NCBI RefSeq assembly: GCF_007677875.1
Contig: NZ_VEDO01000004.1
Span: 62,001-126,000 of the forward strand
Length of the DNA: 64,000 nucleotides
Source: Variovorax boronicumulans
Lineage (GTDB): Bacteria > Pseudomonadota > Gammaproteobacteria > Burkholderiales > Burkholderiaceae_C
Direction of reading: 5' to 3'
Position 1 is the stretch's first letter. The number at the start of each line of letters is the position of its first letter. The notes under the pieces were generated by a model. It was not told the origin of the DNA. It ran no database searches and saw only the letters and a program-made list of their open reading frames with translations. A program made the translations under genes and the position numbers. This document shows positions 45,519-55,144 of this stretch, piece after piece.

Positions 45519-46594
45519 CGAACCAAACTTTTCGCTGGGGCATTTTTGGCACCGGGGCGATCTCTGCGAAGTTCGTCGCCGGCTTGGCCCATGCGCGTGG
45601 CGCAGAAGTGGCCTTCGTGGCTTCGCGCACGCTGGAGTCTGCCCAGCGCTTCGTGGCCGGCGTGGGCTGCGGCCGGCCAGTGGCAGGCTATGCGCAGGCG
45701 GCGGCCATGGGCGGCGTCGATGCCATCTACATCGCAACGCCGCCCGCTTTGCACGCCGAGCATGCCCTGGCCTGTATCGCGGCAGGAATTCCCGTGCTCA
45801 TCGAAAAGCCGATGGCGACCTCGGCGCACGAGGCCCGGCGCATTGCAGAGGCGGCGCGTGCACGCTCCGTGTTCGCGATGGAAGCCATGTGGACCCGCTT
45901 TCTCCCCGCTGCGCAGGCACTGCGCGAGGTGGTGCAGTCGCGCCGCTGCGGCGACATCCGCATGGTCAGCGGGGATTTCGGGCTGTCGCAGCGGCCCGAG
46001 CCGCGCAACGGCATGTTCGACCCCTCCATGGGGGGCGGCGCGCTGGCGCATCTCGGCGCTTACCCGCTGTCTCTTGGGCAATGGCTGTTCGGCGATCCGC
46101 AAGAGGTGCAGGCGCTGGGGACCATCGGCGCCACGGGCGTGGACGAGACGGTGGCGATCCAGTGCCGCTATGCGGGCGACGTGCTGGGATCGTTTCACTG
46201 CAGCCTGCGTTCATGGAGCGACGACCGCTTCCTCGTCTCGGGCACCGAAGCTTCGGTGGGTTTCCATGGTTCCATCGTGCGCCCCTACGGGGTGCGCGTC
46301 GCGGTGGAAGGCACACGGGGCTACGACGAAGCGCGGTTTGGCTGGCGCGACCGCCTGCGCCAGAACGCCTTGGTGCACCGCCTCGCACAGCGGCTGGACC
46401 GCTCGGGTCGCTCACGTGCGCGGCACCAACCCCACCACTATGCAGGCAACGGCTACCACTACGAAGTAGACGAAGTGCGCGCCTGCCTTGAACGTGGGGA
46501 CACCGAGAGCAAGACCATGCCCTTGAACGACAGCATTGCCGTCGCTGCGACGGCAGACAAGGTGCGTGCGGCGCTGTTCGCGTCGCGCGCCTGA
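45515..46594 (+). CDS. Gfo/Idh/MocA-family NAD(P)-dependent oxidoreductase
   Basis: 359 residues. The N-terminal Rossmann fold WGIFGTGAISAKFVAGLA has a Gly-rich loop. VLIEKPMATSAHEARRI holds the conserved EKP Lys. AMWTRFLPA and GGGALAHLGAYPLSLGQWLF carry the substrate-site residues. It probably oxidises or reduces a nucleotide sugar or sugar derivative for the repeat unit. It overlaps the preceding glycosyltransferase by four bases. Confidence 0.88.
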   Translation: MTNQTFRWGIFGTGAISAKFVAGLAHARGAEVAFVASRTLESAQRFVAGVGCGRPVAGYAQAAAMGGVDAIYIATPPALHAEHALACIAAGIPVLIEKPMATSAHEARRIAEAARARSVFAMEAMWTRFLPAAQALREVVQSRRCGDIRMVSGDFGLSQRPEPRNGMFDPSMGGGALAHLGAYPLSLGQWLFGDPQEVQALGTIGATGVDETVAIQCRYAGDVLGSFHCSLRSWSDDRFLVSGTEASVGFHGSIVRPYGVRVAVEGTRGYDEARFGWRDRLRQNALVHRLAQRLDRSGRSRARHQPHHYAGNGYHYEVDEVRACLERGDTESKTMPLNDSIAVAATADKVRAALFASRA

Positions 46595-46637
46595 ACCTGC
46601 TGCCGTGCACCTTTTCATCCTGAGCTGCTGAGCACCC

Positions 46638-47834
46638 GTGAAGAAAGTCCTCGTCTACAAATCCGACCTGCTGCCGTACTCGGAGACCTTCATCCGTGAG
46701 CAGGTCAAGGCCTGCCGGACCTTCCATCCCGTGCTCGTCGGAACGCATGGCCTGGACAACGGCCTGTCCCTGGAAGGTGTGGATGTGCGCTACCTGCGTG
46801 CGCCGAACGCCGGAAAAAGAACGGAGCTGTTCTGGAAGCTGTTGCGCGAAGCCAATGTCGCGCCGCCTGGCGTCGTCGGCCGCCTGCGCGCCGAAGGCGC
46901 GGAACTGGTCCATGTCCACTTCGCCACCGAGGCCGTCGCCATGTGGCCGGCGTTGCGGCGACTGGGGCTGCCGGTGCTGGTGACCCTGCACGGCGCGGAC
47001 ATCAACACCCACCGCGCCTGGTGGGAAAACCCGCAACGCGGGCCGTTCTCGCGCCGCTATCCGCAGCGCCTCCTGGACATGGGCAGGCACCCCGATGTGC
47101 ATTTCATTGCCGTGAGCGAGGCCGTGCGCCAGACGGCGATTGCCTACGGCATCGGGCACGACAAGGTGCACGTGCGCTACATCGGCATCGATCTGCAGCG
47201 GTTTCGGCCGGGTGGCCTTCCGGTCGGATCGCGGGCACCGCGGATCCTGTACGTGGGGCGCATGGTGGAGAAGAAGGGCGGACAGCACCTGATCGACGCG
47301 TTCGCCGCCGTGCGGGCACAGCTGCCCGAGGCGGAGCTGGTGATGGTCGGCGACGGGCCCTTGATGGAGAGCTTTCGCCAGCGTGCAGAAAGGCTTGGTG
47401 TGCCCGTGCAGTGGAGGGGCCGCCAGCCCAGCGATGTGGTGCGCGAGGAGTTCGAGCGGGCCAGCGTGTTCTGCCTGCCCAGCATCACTGCGGAGAACGG
47501 CGATGCGGAGGGCCTGCCCATCGTGATCATGGAGGCGCAGGCCTGCGGCGTGCCGGTCGTCACGTCGGCGCGCGGGGGCGCCACCGAAGGCATCGTGGAC
47601 GGCAAGACCGGCGTCGCCTTCAACGAAGGCGATGTACATGGACTGACGGCCGCACTGCTGCAGGTTCTCAAGGAGCCCGGTCTGGCCCAGCGCATGTCAG
47701 AGGCGGCGGTGCCGTTCGCGCGCCAGCGCTTTGACATCGCGCGCTGCACCGCCTTGCTGGAGGAAGACTACGCGGCATGGTCTCAACGCCGACGGCCCCG
47801 CCAGACGCTGCAAGCGCAGGAGCAGCCAGCGTGA
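46638..47834 (+). CDS. Family-4 glycosyltransferase
   Basis: 398 residues starting at GTG 46638. It opens KKVLVYKSDLLPYSETFIRE, the pattern of many GT4 enzymes with the SETFI motif. RILYVGRMVEKKGGQHLIDA and EGLPIVIMEAQACGVPVV, with its Glu, are the donor-binding parts. The sugar is unknown. It overlaps the following GT4 gene by four bases if that starts at GTG 47831. Confidence 0.92.
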   Translation: MKKVLVYKSDLLPYSETFIREQVKACRTFHPVLVGTHGLDNGLSLEGVDVRYLRAPNAGKRTELFWKLLREANVAPPGVVGRLRAEGAELVHVHFATEAVAMWPALRRLGLPVLVTLHGADINTHRAWWENPQRGPFSRRYPQRLLDMGRHPDVHFIAVSEAVRQTAIAYGIGHDKVHVRYIGIDLQRFRPGGLPVGSRAPRILYVGRMVEKKGGQHLIDAFAAVRAQLPEAELVMVGDGPLMESFRQRAERLGVPVQWRGRQPSDVVREEFERASVFCLPSITAENGDAEGLPIVIMEAQACGVPVVTSARGGATEGIVDGKTGVAFNEGDVHGLTAALLQVLKEPGLAQRMSEAAVPFARQRFDIARCTALLEEDYAAWSQRRRPRQTLQAQEQPA

Positions 47835-49036
47835 AGATCGTGTTCGTCGGATCGCTTTACGCGCCCAACGGCGTCGGCGGCGCGGAGCGCACCGTCCAGA
47901 CGATTGCAGAGGAGGCTGTCCGACTGGGCCACGAGGTGGTGACCATCAGCCTGGCGCCGAACGGCAAGGCCTCCAGCGCCGAGTTGAACGGCGTGCGCGC
48001 TCACTATGTCCCTCTGGCGAACATCCACTTTCCATTTGGAAGCAGTACGGTCTTCAAGGCCTGGCGACGGGCGCTTTGGCATGCCATCGACGCGTACAAC
48101 CCCTGGATGGCCGCGCGCGTGGGACGCATCCTCGACCAGGAACGGCCAGACGTCGTGCAGACCGGAAACCTCATGGGGTTTTCGGCCGCGGTGTGGCGGG
48201 CGGCGCGGCGCCGCGGCATCCCGGTCGTGCAGATGTTGCACGACTACTACATGGGCTGCGCCAATTCGTCGATGTTCAAGAACGGGCACAACTGCCAACG
48301 CCAGTGCGGAGCCTGCCGCGTGTTCACCTGGCCGCGTCGGGCGATGTCCGACACGCCAAGCGCCGTCATCTCGCTGAGTGCGCGTCTGCTGGAGCGCGTG
48401 ACGGCCACTGGCATGTTCCCGCACGTCGGCGAGAAAGTCGTGATCCACGGCGCCAGCGATCTGCGCCCCAGCTTGCCCGAGATTGCACCGGCTGCGGTCA
48501 CGGCTGGACTGACCGTGGGCTACCTGGGCCGCCTCGAGGGCACCAAAGGGTTGGAATTCATGCTGGACGGCATGGCCCAACTGCCGCAGGTGCGTGTGCT
48601 GCTGGCGGGCAAGGGTGACGAGGCCTACGTGCACAGCCTGCAGCAGCGCTACCGCGGCGCGACCAACATCGAATTTCTGGGTTTCACGAAGCCGGCCGAA
48701 CTGTTCGCGCGCATCGACCTGCTGCTGGTGCCGTCCATGTGGGAGGAACCGCTCGGCCGCGTCATCTACGAAGCCTACGCGTATGGCATTCCGTCCATCG
48801 TCACGCGGGGTGGTGGGATGCCTGAAATCGTTGAGCATGGCCGCACCGGCTTCGTGGTGGAACCAGGGGATACTGCCGGTCTTGCCACCCTGGTGCGGCG
48901 ACTGGCATCCGCATGGGACCGCGAGGCGTTCCGCGCAGCCTGCCTGGCCAAGAGCAAGGAATTTCAGGTTGACAGGCTCATCACCTCCTATCTGCAGGTC
49001 TGGGCCCATGCGATCGCCAGCCGTCCGGGCCGCTGA
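47831..49036 (+). CDS. Family-4 glycosyltransferase
   Basis: 401 residues. GTG 47831 is preferred because it gives a GTGA overlap with the previous stop and an AGGAG site at 47817-47821, and begins right at KIVFVGSLYAPNGVGGAERT. An earlier in-frame ATG at 47777 adds 18 residues. TVGYLGRLEGTKGLEFMLD and EEPLGRVIYEAYAYGIPS are the donor-site motifs. A Cys-rich loop (CANSSMFKNGHNCQRQCGAC) after the DYYMG motif is seen in a subset of these enzymes. Confidence 0.9.
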   Translation: MKIVFVGSLYAPNGVGGAERTVQTIAEEAVRLGHEVVTISLAPNGKASSAELNGVRAHYVPLANIHFPFGSSTVFKAWRRALWHAIDAYNPWMAARVGRILDQERPDVVQTGNLMGFSAAVWRAARRRGIPVVQMLHDYYMGCANSSMFKNGHNCQRQCGACRVFTWPRRAMSDTPSAVISLSARLLERVTATGMFPHVGEKVVIHGASDLRPSLPEIAPAAVTAGLTVGYLGRLEGTKGLEFMLDGMAQLPQVRVLLAGKGDEAYVHSLQQRYRGATNIEFLGFTKPAELFARIDLLLVPSMWEEPLGRVIYEAYAYGIPSIVTRGGGMPEIVEHGRTGFVVEPGDTAGLATLVRRLASAWDREAFRAACLAKSKEFQVDRLITSYLQVWAHAIASRPGR

Positions 49037-49113
49037 CGCAGCCGCACGCCGGAGGCGCGAGCGCGGACGGGCCGACGGTGAACCGGGGAGCACACCATGA
49101 ATCGGGAGACTCG

Positions 49114-50298
49114 ATGACCACGAACCAGGCGCGACTTTCGAGCGAAGACGGCGCTGGCGGCGTCGGCCGCTCGGGCAGCGGCGTCCCGGCCAGCGATGCG
49201 CGGACGCCCGGCCCGACGCCGCCACGCAAGCCCCTTTTGCAGCGGGCGCGCGGCGCAGCCACCCGCCTGCGGCAGCGTGTGGTGCATCGGATCCACAGGG
49301 TGCTTTTGCCATGGGCTGCTCGCGGGCCCCGCAGCGCTTCCTTGTATTACCTGTTCTTCAACCGATCTTTTGCGCGTGAGCAACATGCCACCGTGGCAGG
49401 GCGGTTGCACCATCTTCGGTACGAAGCGTCCAGCGGCGTGGCCAGCGTCGTCGTGCGGCGCAACATCCACCGGCTGGAAAAAGGCCTGTGCATGACGCCG
49501 CCGCGCGACCGGTTCGCGCTGGACTACATCGACGAAACGCTCAAGGCGTATGGACATCTGCTGGAGTCGTCGGATGCCCAGGATCTGCCTTTGATCCGCT
49601 ACGCCCATGACGTGCTCCAGGCGTACTTTGGCGCAACCCGCTGGGCAGCGGGCGCGCCGCAACCCGCCTTGTTCGAACGACTCAATGCACGCCTGTCGAT
49701 GGACCGGGCTCCTGCCAGCGAGCCGGCCGCCCCGGCGCCGCACCAGGCGTTGCCGGGCAGTGACGTGTCTTATGCCCAGTTCCTGGCGCTGACACGCCGG
49801 CGCGCCTCGGTACGCAATTTCCTGCCCAAGGCGGTGCCCCGTTCGGCGATCGAACAAGCGGTGGCGGCGGCGGCGCAAGCACCGTCCGCCTGCAACCGGC
49901 AGCCCTTGCGCTACGTGGCACTGGCCGACGACCCGTTGAAGCGCCGACTGGCGCAACTGCCCATGGGAACGGCGGGCTATGCAGAAACGATTCCCGCGCT
50001 GCTGGCCGTCATCGGCGATCTGAGCGCCTACCCCTTCGAGCGGGACCGCCACATCATCTACATCGATGCGAGCTTGGCCAACATGCAGTTCATGCTCGCC
50101 CTGGAAACGCTGGGCCTGGCGTCGTGCGCCATCAATTGGCCCGACATGGAGGAGCGCGAGCGCAAGGCGGCCGCCCTGCTCAAGCTGGCGCCGTACGAAC
50201 GCATCATCATGCTGATGGCCGTCGGGTATCCAGATCCCGTGGGCCTGGTCCCGCATTCCGAAAAGAAGAGCGTCGGGGAAATGCTGACTTGGATGTGA
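49114..50298 (+). CDS. Nitroreductase-family flavoprotein in the polysaccharide locus
   Basis: 394 residues. About 220 N-terminal residues include RRNIHRLEKGLCM. They are followed by a nitroreductase-type FMN domain: TRRRASVRNFLPKAVPRSAI, AAQAPSACNRQPLRYVALA and GLASCAINWPDMEERERKA. FMN-dependent reduction of a metabolite or a sugar modification is likely, but the substrate is unknown. The ATG 49114 has a GGGAG site. The stop overlaps the start of the pyruvyl transferase gene (TGATG), so the two should be made together. Confidence 0.85.
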   Translation: MTTNQARLSSEDGAGGVGRSGSGVPASDARTPGPTPPRKPLLQRARGAATRLRQRVVHRIHRVLLPWAARGPRSASLYYLFFNRSFAREQHATVAGRLHHLRYEASSGVASVVVRRNIHRLEKGLCMTPPRDRFALDYIDETLKAYGHLLESSDAQDLPLIRYAHDVLQAYFGATRWAAGAPQPALFERLNARLSMDRAPASEPAAPAPHQALPGSDVSYAQFLALTRRRASVRNFLPKAVPRSAIEQAVAAAAQAPSACNRQPLRYVALADDPLKRRLAQLPMGTAGYAETIPALLAVIGDLSAYPFERDRHIIYIDASLANMQFMLALETLGLASCAINWPDMEERERKAAALLKLAPYERIIMLMAVGYPDPVGLVPHSEKKSVGEMLTWM

Positions 50299-51479
50299 TG
50301 CGCGAAAGACCCATCAATGTCGAGGTCCTCGGCATCTGGCCCCACAACAAGGGCGCCTTGTTGATGCTGGAGGCGATCCGGGAACGGTTCAGGCAGGAAC
50401 TCCCGCAGGCACGCCTTGCCGTTCCATTCAGTTGGCCTGCCGAGCAGCGGTTGGCCCTGGGCCTGCACTGCACGTACCCGCGCGAGCACGGGCGCGTCGA
50501 CACCGCGCGCCTGAGCGATTTGTTGCCGAGCCGATGGCGCAAGGGGGTGGGCCTGCTGTCGCCCCGGGACGTGGACGTGGTGCTGGATGCATCGGGATTC
50601 GCCTATGGGGACTACTGGGGACTGCCGAAACTGCAGCACCGTCTGCTTCGGGTCGCAAGGCACTGGAAGACCCCGGCCCGCACGCTGATCCTGCTGCCGC
50701 AGGCCCTGGGGCCGTTCGAAGCGCCTGGCATCGCTGCAGCTTGGCGCGAGGCACAGCGCAGCGCCGATCTGGTGTATGTGCGCGATCGTGCTTCATGGGC
50801 TTTTGTCGAGGCGGCGGGTGCGCAGGGCACCGGTAATGTTCGGTTGAGTCCGGACTTCACGAATCTTCTGCATCCCGCGTTGCCGGATCGTCTGGCGGCG
50901 GTGCAAGGCGCGTTCCTGGTGATTCCGAACGAGCGCGTTGTCGGCAGGGACACCGGTCGCCGCGCAGCCTACCTGCAGTTTTTGCGCAGCTGTGCGGAGC
51001 GGTTTCTGGCCACCGGCCGCAAGGTGCTGCTGCTGGTCCATGAAGGTGCTGGCGACCGCCGGTTGGCGCTCGAGCTCAACGCGTTGCTGCCCCGGCCCGT
51101 GGATGTCATCGACGAGCCCTCCCCGTTGGTCACCAAAGCCGTCATCGGCGCAGCCTACGCGACGGTCTCGTCGCGCTACCACGGACTCGTCAGTGCGTTG
51201 TCTGCCGCGGTGCCGTCCGCGGCCTGCGGCTGGGCTCACAAGTACGGCGAACTGATGTCCGACCATGGTTGCGCGCACCTGAACATCGACCTGTCGTCCG
51301 ATGCGGCCCACTGGTCACACCAACTGGACCAATTGGAGCAGGCCGCGCAGAGCGACTCGATACGGACGGCGCTGCGTGCTGCAGCGCAGCAACAACAGCA
51401 CCGCAGCCAGGAGATGTGGGCCGAGGTCTTCAGCCTGCTGCGCCGCAAACACCCTACGAAGGAGGCACTCCACCCGTGA
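50298..51479 (+). CDS. Polysaccharide pyruvyl transferase family protein
   Basis: 393 residues. The family order is present: NVEVLGIWPHNKGALLMLEA at the start, VVLDASGFAYGDYWGLPKLQ, LILLPQALGPFE, ADLVYVRDRASWAFVE, and TVSSRYHGLVSALSAAVPSA with the conserved SxRxH element. Such enzymes add a 4,6- or 3,4-pyruvate ketal from PEP to a sugar, giving the polymer negative charge. It overlaps the nitroreductase-type gene by one base and the next gene by four (GTGA). Confidence 0.88.
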   Translation: MRERPINVEVLGIWPHNKGALLMLEAIRERFRQELPQARLAVPFSWPAEQRLALGLHCTYPREHGRVDTARLSDLLPSRWRKGVGLLSPRDVDVVLDASGFAYGDYWGLPKLQHRLLRVARHWKTPARTLILLPQALGPFEAPGIAAAWREAQRSADLVYVRDRASWAFVEAAGAQGTGNVRLSPDFTNLLHPALPDRLAAVQGAFLVIPNERVVGRDTGRRAAYLQFLRSCAERFLATGRKVLLLVHEGAGDRRLALELNALLPRPVDVIDEPSPLVTKAVIGAAYATVSSRYHGLVSALSAAVPSAACGWAHKYGELMSDHGCAHLNIDLSSDAAHWSHQLDQLEQAAQSDSIRTALRAAAQQQQHRSQEMWAEVFSLLRRKHPTKEALHP

Positions 51480-52351
51480 TCACGATTTCTGTCGTCATGC
51501 CGACCTATCGCGACTCCGTGGCGGCCCTGGAAACCGCAGAGCTGTTGTGCCCGCAATTGCGCACGTCTGACGAACTGCTGATCGTGGACAACGGGTCGGG
51601 CCCCAAACACCGCGAAGTGTTCGAAGCCTTTGCTCGCCAGCACCCTGGTGTTGCCATCCGCATCCTCGTGTGCGAGGCCCGCGGAAGCTACGCCGCACGC
51701 AACATGGGCGCCGCGCATGCGCGCGGCGACATCCTCGCATTCACCGATGCAGGATGCCTGCCGTGCGCAGGTTGGGTGGACGCGATCCGCAGTCACTTTG
51801 CCGAGCATCAGGGCAGCCGTGTGGCAGGGCCGATCGAGATGGTCTTCAAGCACTCTCCGCCCGCGCTGATCGAGTTGGTCGATGCGCGTGCCCATCTGAA
51901 CCAGGACCGGTACGTCGCCCAGGGGTGGGCTGCGACCGCCAACACGGCCATGGTGCGCGAGGCGTTCGTGGCCCTGGGTGGCTTCGATCAACGGCTGCAG
52001 AGCGGTGGGGACTTCGAGTTCGGCATGCGCGCGCGGGCGCACGGCCACAGCATCGACTGGTGTGCGGCCATGGTCGTGCGCCATGAGTCGCGCTACACGT
52101 TGCACGAACTCCTGAAAAAGCGCAGGCGGATCCGGCTCGGTCAGCGTCAGATTGCAGGGCTCGCGGAATTTCCCGAGGTGCGTCGGCGTGCCATGGAGGC
52201 GAATGGTGAAGTCCGTGAGATCGGCGCCCCGCGCGCTTACCCGCCGATGAGCGCAGCCCGTTGGCTGTTGGCGCGCCTGGCCACCCGCCTGCTGCACACG
52301 TACGAACGCTTCTGCCGGGTGTACGAGCGCCACGCGAAGACCAGGACCTGA
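51476..52351 (+). CDS. Family-2 glycosyltransferase
   Basis: 291 residues starting at GTG 51476. An AAGGAGG site precedes it and it gives a GTGA overlap with the pyruvyl transferase stop. ISVVMPTYRDSVAALETAEL and ELLIVDNGSG form the nucleotide-binding GT-A start, and AFTDAGCLPCAGWVDAIRSH carries the Asp region. GGFDQRLQSGGDFEFGMRAR is the catalytic region. There are no membrane helices. Donor and acceptor are unknown. Confidence 0.88.
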   Translation: MITISVVMPTYRDSVAALETAELLCPQLRTSDELLIVDNGSGPKHREVFEAFARQHPGVAIRILVCEARGSYAARNMGAAHARGDILAFTDAGCLPCAGWVDAIRSHFAEHQGSRVAGPIEMVFKHSPPALIELVDARAHLNQDRYVAQGWAATANTAMVREAFVALGGFDQRLQSGGDFEFGMRARAHGHSIDWCAAMVVRHESRYTLHELLKKRRRIRLGQRQIAGLAEFPEVRRRAMEANGEVREIGAPRAYPPMSAARWLLARLATRLLHTYERFCRVYERHAKTRT

Positions 52352-52365
52352 CGAATGCCGCGGGC

Positions 52366-53892
52366 ATGGAACGTCCTACGCCACCGTCGTCCGTCGTGAC
52401 ACCGGCCGGCGCGGTGGAAGGGGAAGCCACGCCTTCCAGGCTTGCCGAGATCAAGAGGCGGTCGGTCCTGGGCGCTGTCACGACTGTGGGGGCGCGGATG
52501 TTCACCGTGCTGTTCAGTCTTGCCTCCACCGCGGTCCTGGCACGGCTGCTCGCGCCCGAGGACTTCGGGCTGGTCGCCATGGTCATGTCGGTGGCGGCAT
52601 TTGCCGGTGTCTTCAAGGACTTTGGCCTGTCTGCTGCCGCCGTACAGGCTGCGGACAGCCTGACACCCGCGCAGGCGAGCAACCTGTTCTGGCTCAATCT
52701 TGCGGTCGGGGCCCTGCTGACCCTGGCCACGATGGCGTCTGCACCCCTGGTCGGCAGGATCTTCGATCAGGCTGCGCTCGTCCCGGTGACTGTCTGCATG
52801 GCACTCTCGTTCCTGTTGGCGAGCCTGGGCACTCAGCATGCGGCAACGTTGCAGCGGCTCCTGCTGTTCAGACGCAAGGCAGCGGCGGATGTGGCAGGTG
52901 CATTGCTCAGCTTTGGTTTGTCGATCCTGCTGGCGCTGCAGGGCTATTCATATTGGGCGCTGGTGTGGGGCACGCTTGCCGGCACGCTGGCCACGAGCCT
53001 GCTGCTGGTGGCCTTGTCCCCCCTGCCGCTGCAGCGGCCACGGCTGGGGCAAGGCGTGAGGCACCTGTTGCGCTTCGGCGGAGACGTCACCGCGTTCGAG
53101 TTCGTCAACTACTTCCACCGCAATCTCGACAACGTGCTGATCGGCCGCTTCTGGGGCGCGGAGGCCCTGGGCCTGTACAGCAGGGCTTACCAATTGCTGA
53201 TGTTCCCCATCAACAACCTGCGCGCCCCCATCAACACAGTCGCCTTCGCCGCCATGAGCAAATTGCGCGGCGACCCCGAGCAGTTCCGAGCCTACTACCG
53301 CAAGGTCAGCTTCCTGCTCGCGCTGACCTCCATGCCGGTGGTGGCCTTTCTGGCGGTTGCGGCCGAAAGCGTGCTGGCTCTGCTGCTGGGCCCTCGCTGG
53401 AGCGGCGCCGTGCCGATCTTCCAGGCACTTGCGCTGGCTGGCTTCATCCAGCCAGTGGCCAGCCTGCGCGGCCTGGTCGCCCTGTCGTCAGGCCGATCGC
53501 GCGACTACCTGTTTCTTGGTGTCATCAACGCCGTGGGCGTGTGCCTCGCCTTTGCGGTCGGTTTGCGCTGGGGGCCGATGGGCGTGGCCATGGCTTACAG
53601 CATCGCCATCTACGCCTTGTTGTACCCGACCGTCAAGCTGTCCTTTCGCAGCACGCGCATACGGATGTCCGACTTCTGGTCGGCCATCGGCCAACCGGCA
53701 TGTGCGTCGGTGCTCGGTGCCGCCGCAGTGCTGATGTTCCCAAGGGTCTGGTTGGATGACCTGCCGGTGGTGGCAGCGCTTGCGGCGCAGGCCGCCGTGT
53801 TCGTCATGGCATGGTTGATCGGCAATGTCCTGTGGCCTGGCGGCTGGCGTGCACTACGCGAGGTGAGGGCGTTGCTGCGTCAGTTGCGCTGA
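52366..53892 (+). CDS. Wzx-type polysaccharide flippase (MOP superfamily), first copy
   Basis: 508 residues with about 12-14 helices. The characteristic start is SVLGAVTTVGARMFTVLFSL, then ARLLAPEDFGLVAMVMSVAA and FKDFGLSAAAVQ. YFHRNLDNVLIGRFWGAEAL, continuing GLYSRAYQLLM, is the typical core. It is expected to flip the lipid-linked repeat unit to the periplasmic face for Wzy. A second flippase at 60135-61601 lies on the other strand. ATG 52366 begins MERPTPPSS with a short disordered head. Confidence 0.92.
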   Translation: MERPTPPSSVVTPAGAVEGEATPSRLAEIKRRSVLGAVTTVGARMFTVLFSLASTAVLARLLAPEDFGLVAMVMSVAAFAGVFKDFGLSAAAVQAADSLTPAQASNLFWLNLAVGALLTLATMASAPLVGRIFDQAALVPVTVCMALSFLLASLGTQHAATLQRLLLFRRKAAADVAGALLSFGLSILLALQGYSYWALVWGTLAGTLATSLLLVALSPLPLQRPRLGQGVRHLLRFGGDVTAFEFVNYFHRNLDNVLIGRFWGAEALGLYSRAYQLLMFPINNLRAPINTVAFAAMSKLRGDPEQFRAYYRKVSFLLALTSMPVVAFLAVAAESVLALLLGPRWSGAVPIFQALALAGFIQPVASLRGLVALSSGRSRDYLFLGVINAVGVCLAFAVGLRWGPMGVAMAYSIAIYALLYPTVKLSFRSTRIRMSDFWSAIGQPACASVLGAAAVLMFPRVWLDDLPVVAALAAQAAVFVMAWLIGNVLWPGGWRALREVRALLRQLR

Positions 53893-53895
53893 GTT

Positions 53896-53910
53896 GACCG
53901 CACAGCGGTC
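53896..53910 (+). terminator. Short hairpin after the flippase gene
   Basis: GACCGC (53896-53901) and GCGGTC (53905-53910) pair perfectly around an ACA loop, three bases after the flippase stop. There is no T run. It is a possible weak stop or stabilising hairpin before a 230-base gap, in which I see no gene. Confidence 0.35.
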
Positions 53911-54123
53911 GGGCGCAAAGACGCGCGATCCTGTCAGTCGAGCCGTTGTCCACCAAGGAGCGGACATGGCAGGGTGAGGCATTCCGTGCCCAGCCGGCAT
54001 GCAACTTGCACACTCCGCTGGCGCCCCACTGGGTGGCCATCTGCTCACGTAACATCCGGTGCCGCCGCGACAACGTGCACCACCGCTCGGTCGCTCGACG
54101 CCCCACCCATAGGCCGCTTCCGC

Positions 54124-55113
54124 ATGAATCTCTCCCTCGCTCCCATCGGCGCGCAGGCACCGATGGTGTCCGTCGTCATCCCGCTGTACAACAAGCAGCG
54201 CACGGTGGCGCGCTCCGTGGCTTCCCTGCGGCAGCAGACCTTCCAGGACTTCGAGGTCATCGTGATCGACGACGGCAGCACGGACGGGAGCTGGTCGCAG
54301 CTCGAAGCGTGCGGCGCACTTTCGGACCTCCGTTTTCGTTGCGTCCAGCAGGTGAATGCAGGACCGGGAGCCGCGCGGAATGCGGGCGCGCGACTGGCGC
54401 GCGGGAAGTATCTTGCCTTCCTCGACGCTGACGACGAATGGCTGCCCGAACACCTGCAGCGGGCCATGCAGGCCCTTGAACAGGCGGATGGCTGCCAGAT
54501 CTACGTGTCGGCCTACGACACCGGTGCCGAGCATCAGGCGCTGCAGGCCAACCTGCTGCAGCGCCATATCCAGCAATCAGGACGCTGGTCACTCGATCCA
54601 GCACTCGGCCCGGTGCAGGTGAAAGCCATCGTCGATGCCTGCCAAGTCAGTTGTCTGGTCGTTGCCCGGGCGCTGTTCTGGCGCTACGGAGGCTTCTACG
54701 AGAAGAACCGCAGCACCTTCGGCGAAGACATCTACCTGGTCATTCAACTGGTGTTCGGCTCTGACATCTGGTTCGAGCGTGAAGCGCAAGTGCTTTTCCA
54801 CGTCGAAGACTCTGAACTCGGCGTCAAGCGGGTCGGCTTGCGGCCGGTTCGCCCCCACTTGCTGGAGCCGGAACCTCTGGTGGCCAATTGCCCGCCGCAC
54901 CGGCGCCGCCAACTCCAGGAATTGTTCGCGTACTACCGCATGTTGGAAACGGAGAAGTTCGCCCGCTTGGGGGATTGGACCAACATCTCCAAGCTGCGCA
55001 GGGCCTACCGTTGGCCCGCAGGAACGCCGGCGGCATTCCGGTTGCGTGAGTGGAAAGTGCCGCTGCGCACGTTGGCGGGGAAGATGGGTGTCAGAGGCCG
55101 CGCGCAGGGGTAG
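54124..55113 (+). CDS. Family-2 glycosyltransferase
   Basis: 329 residues. MVSVVIPLYNKQRTVARSVA, VIVIDDGSTDGSW and AFLDADDEWLPEHLQ give all classic GT2 motifs, including the DxD. FYEKNRSTFGEDIYLVIQL is the later catalytic region. It begins after a 231-base gap that could hold its own promoter. It is the last plus-strand glycosyltransferase gene and is convergent with an acyltransferase gene 31 bases further on. Confidence 0.92.
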   Translation: MNLSLAPIGAQAPMVSVVIPLYNKQRTVARSVASLRQQTFQDFEVIVIDDGSTDGSWSQLEACGALSDLRFRCVQQVNAGPGAARNAGARLARGKYLAFLDADDEWLPEHLQRAMQALEQADGCQIYVSAYDTGAEHQALQANLLQRHIQQSGRWSLDPALGPVQVKAIVDACQVSCLVVARALFWRYGGFYEKNRSTFGEDIYLVIQLVFGSDIWFEREAQVLFHVEDSELGVKRVGLRPVRPHLLEPEPLVANCPPHRRRQLQELFAYYRMLETEKFARLGDWTNISKLRRAYRWPAGTPAAFRLREWKVPLRTLAGKMGVRGRAQG

Positions 55114-55144
55114 TGAGGTATGTACGAGCGCCGTCGCAAGGGCT

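Noticed and set aside
53893-54123. Possible small gene in the gap after the flippase
   Set aside because: The only ribosome-site plus ATG candidate (near 53965) reads three codons to a stop. No convincing longer frame was found.
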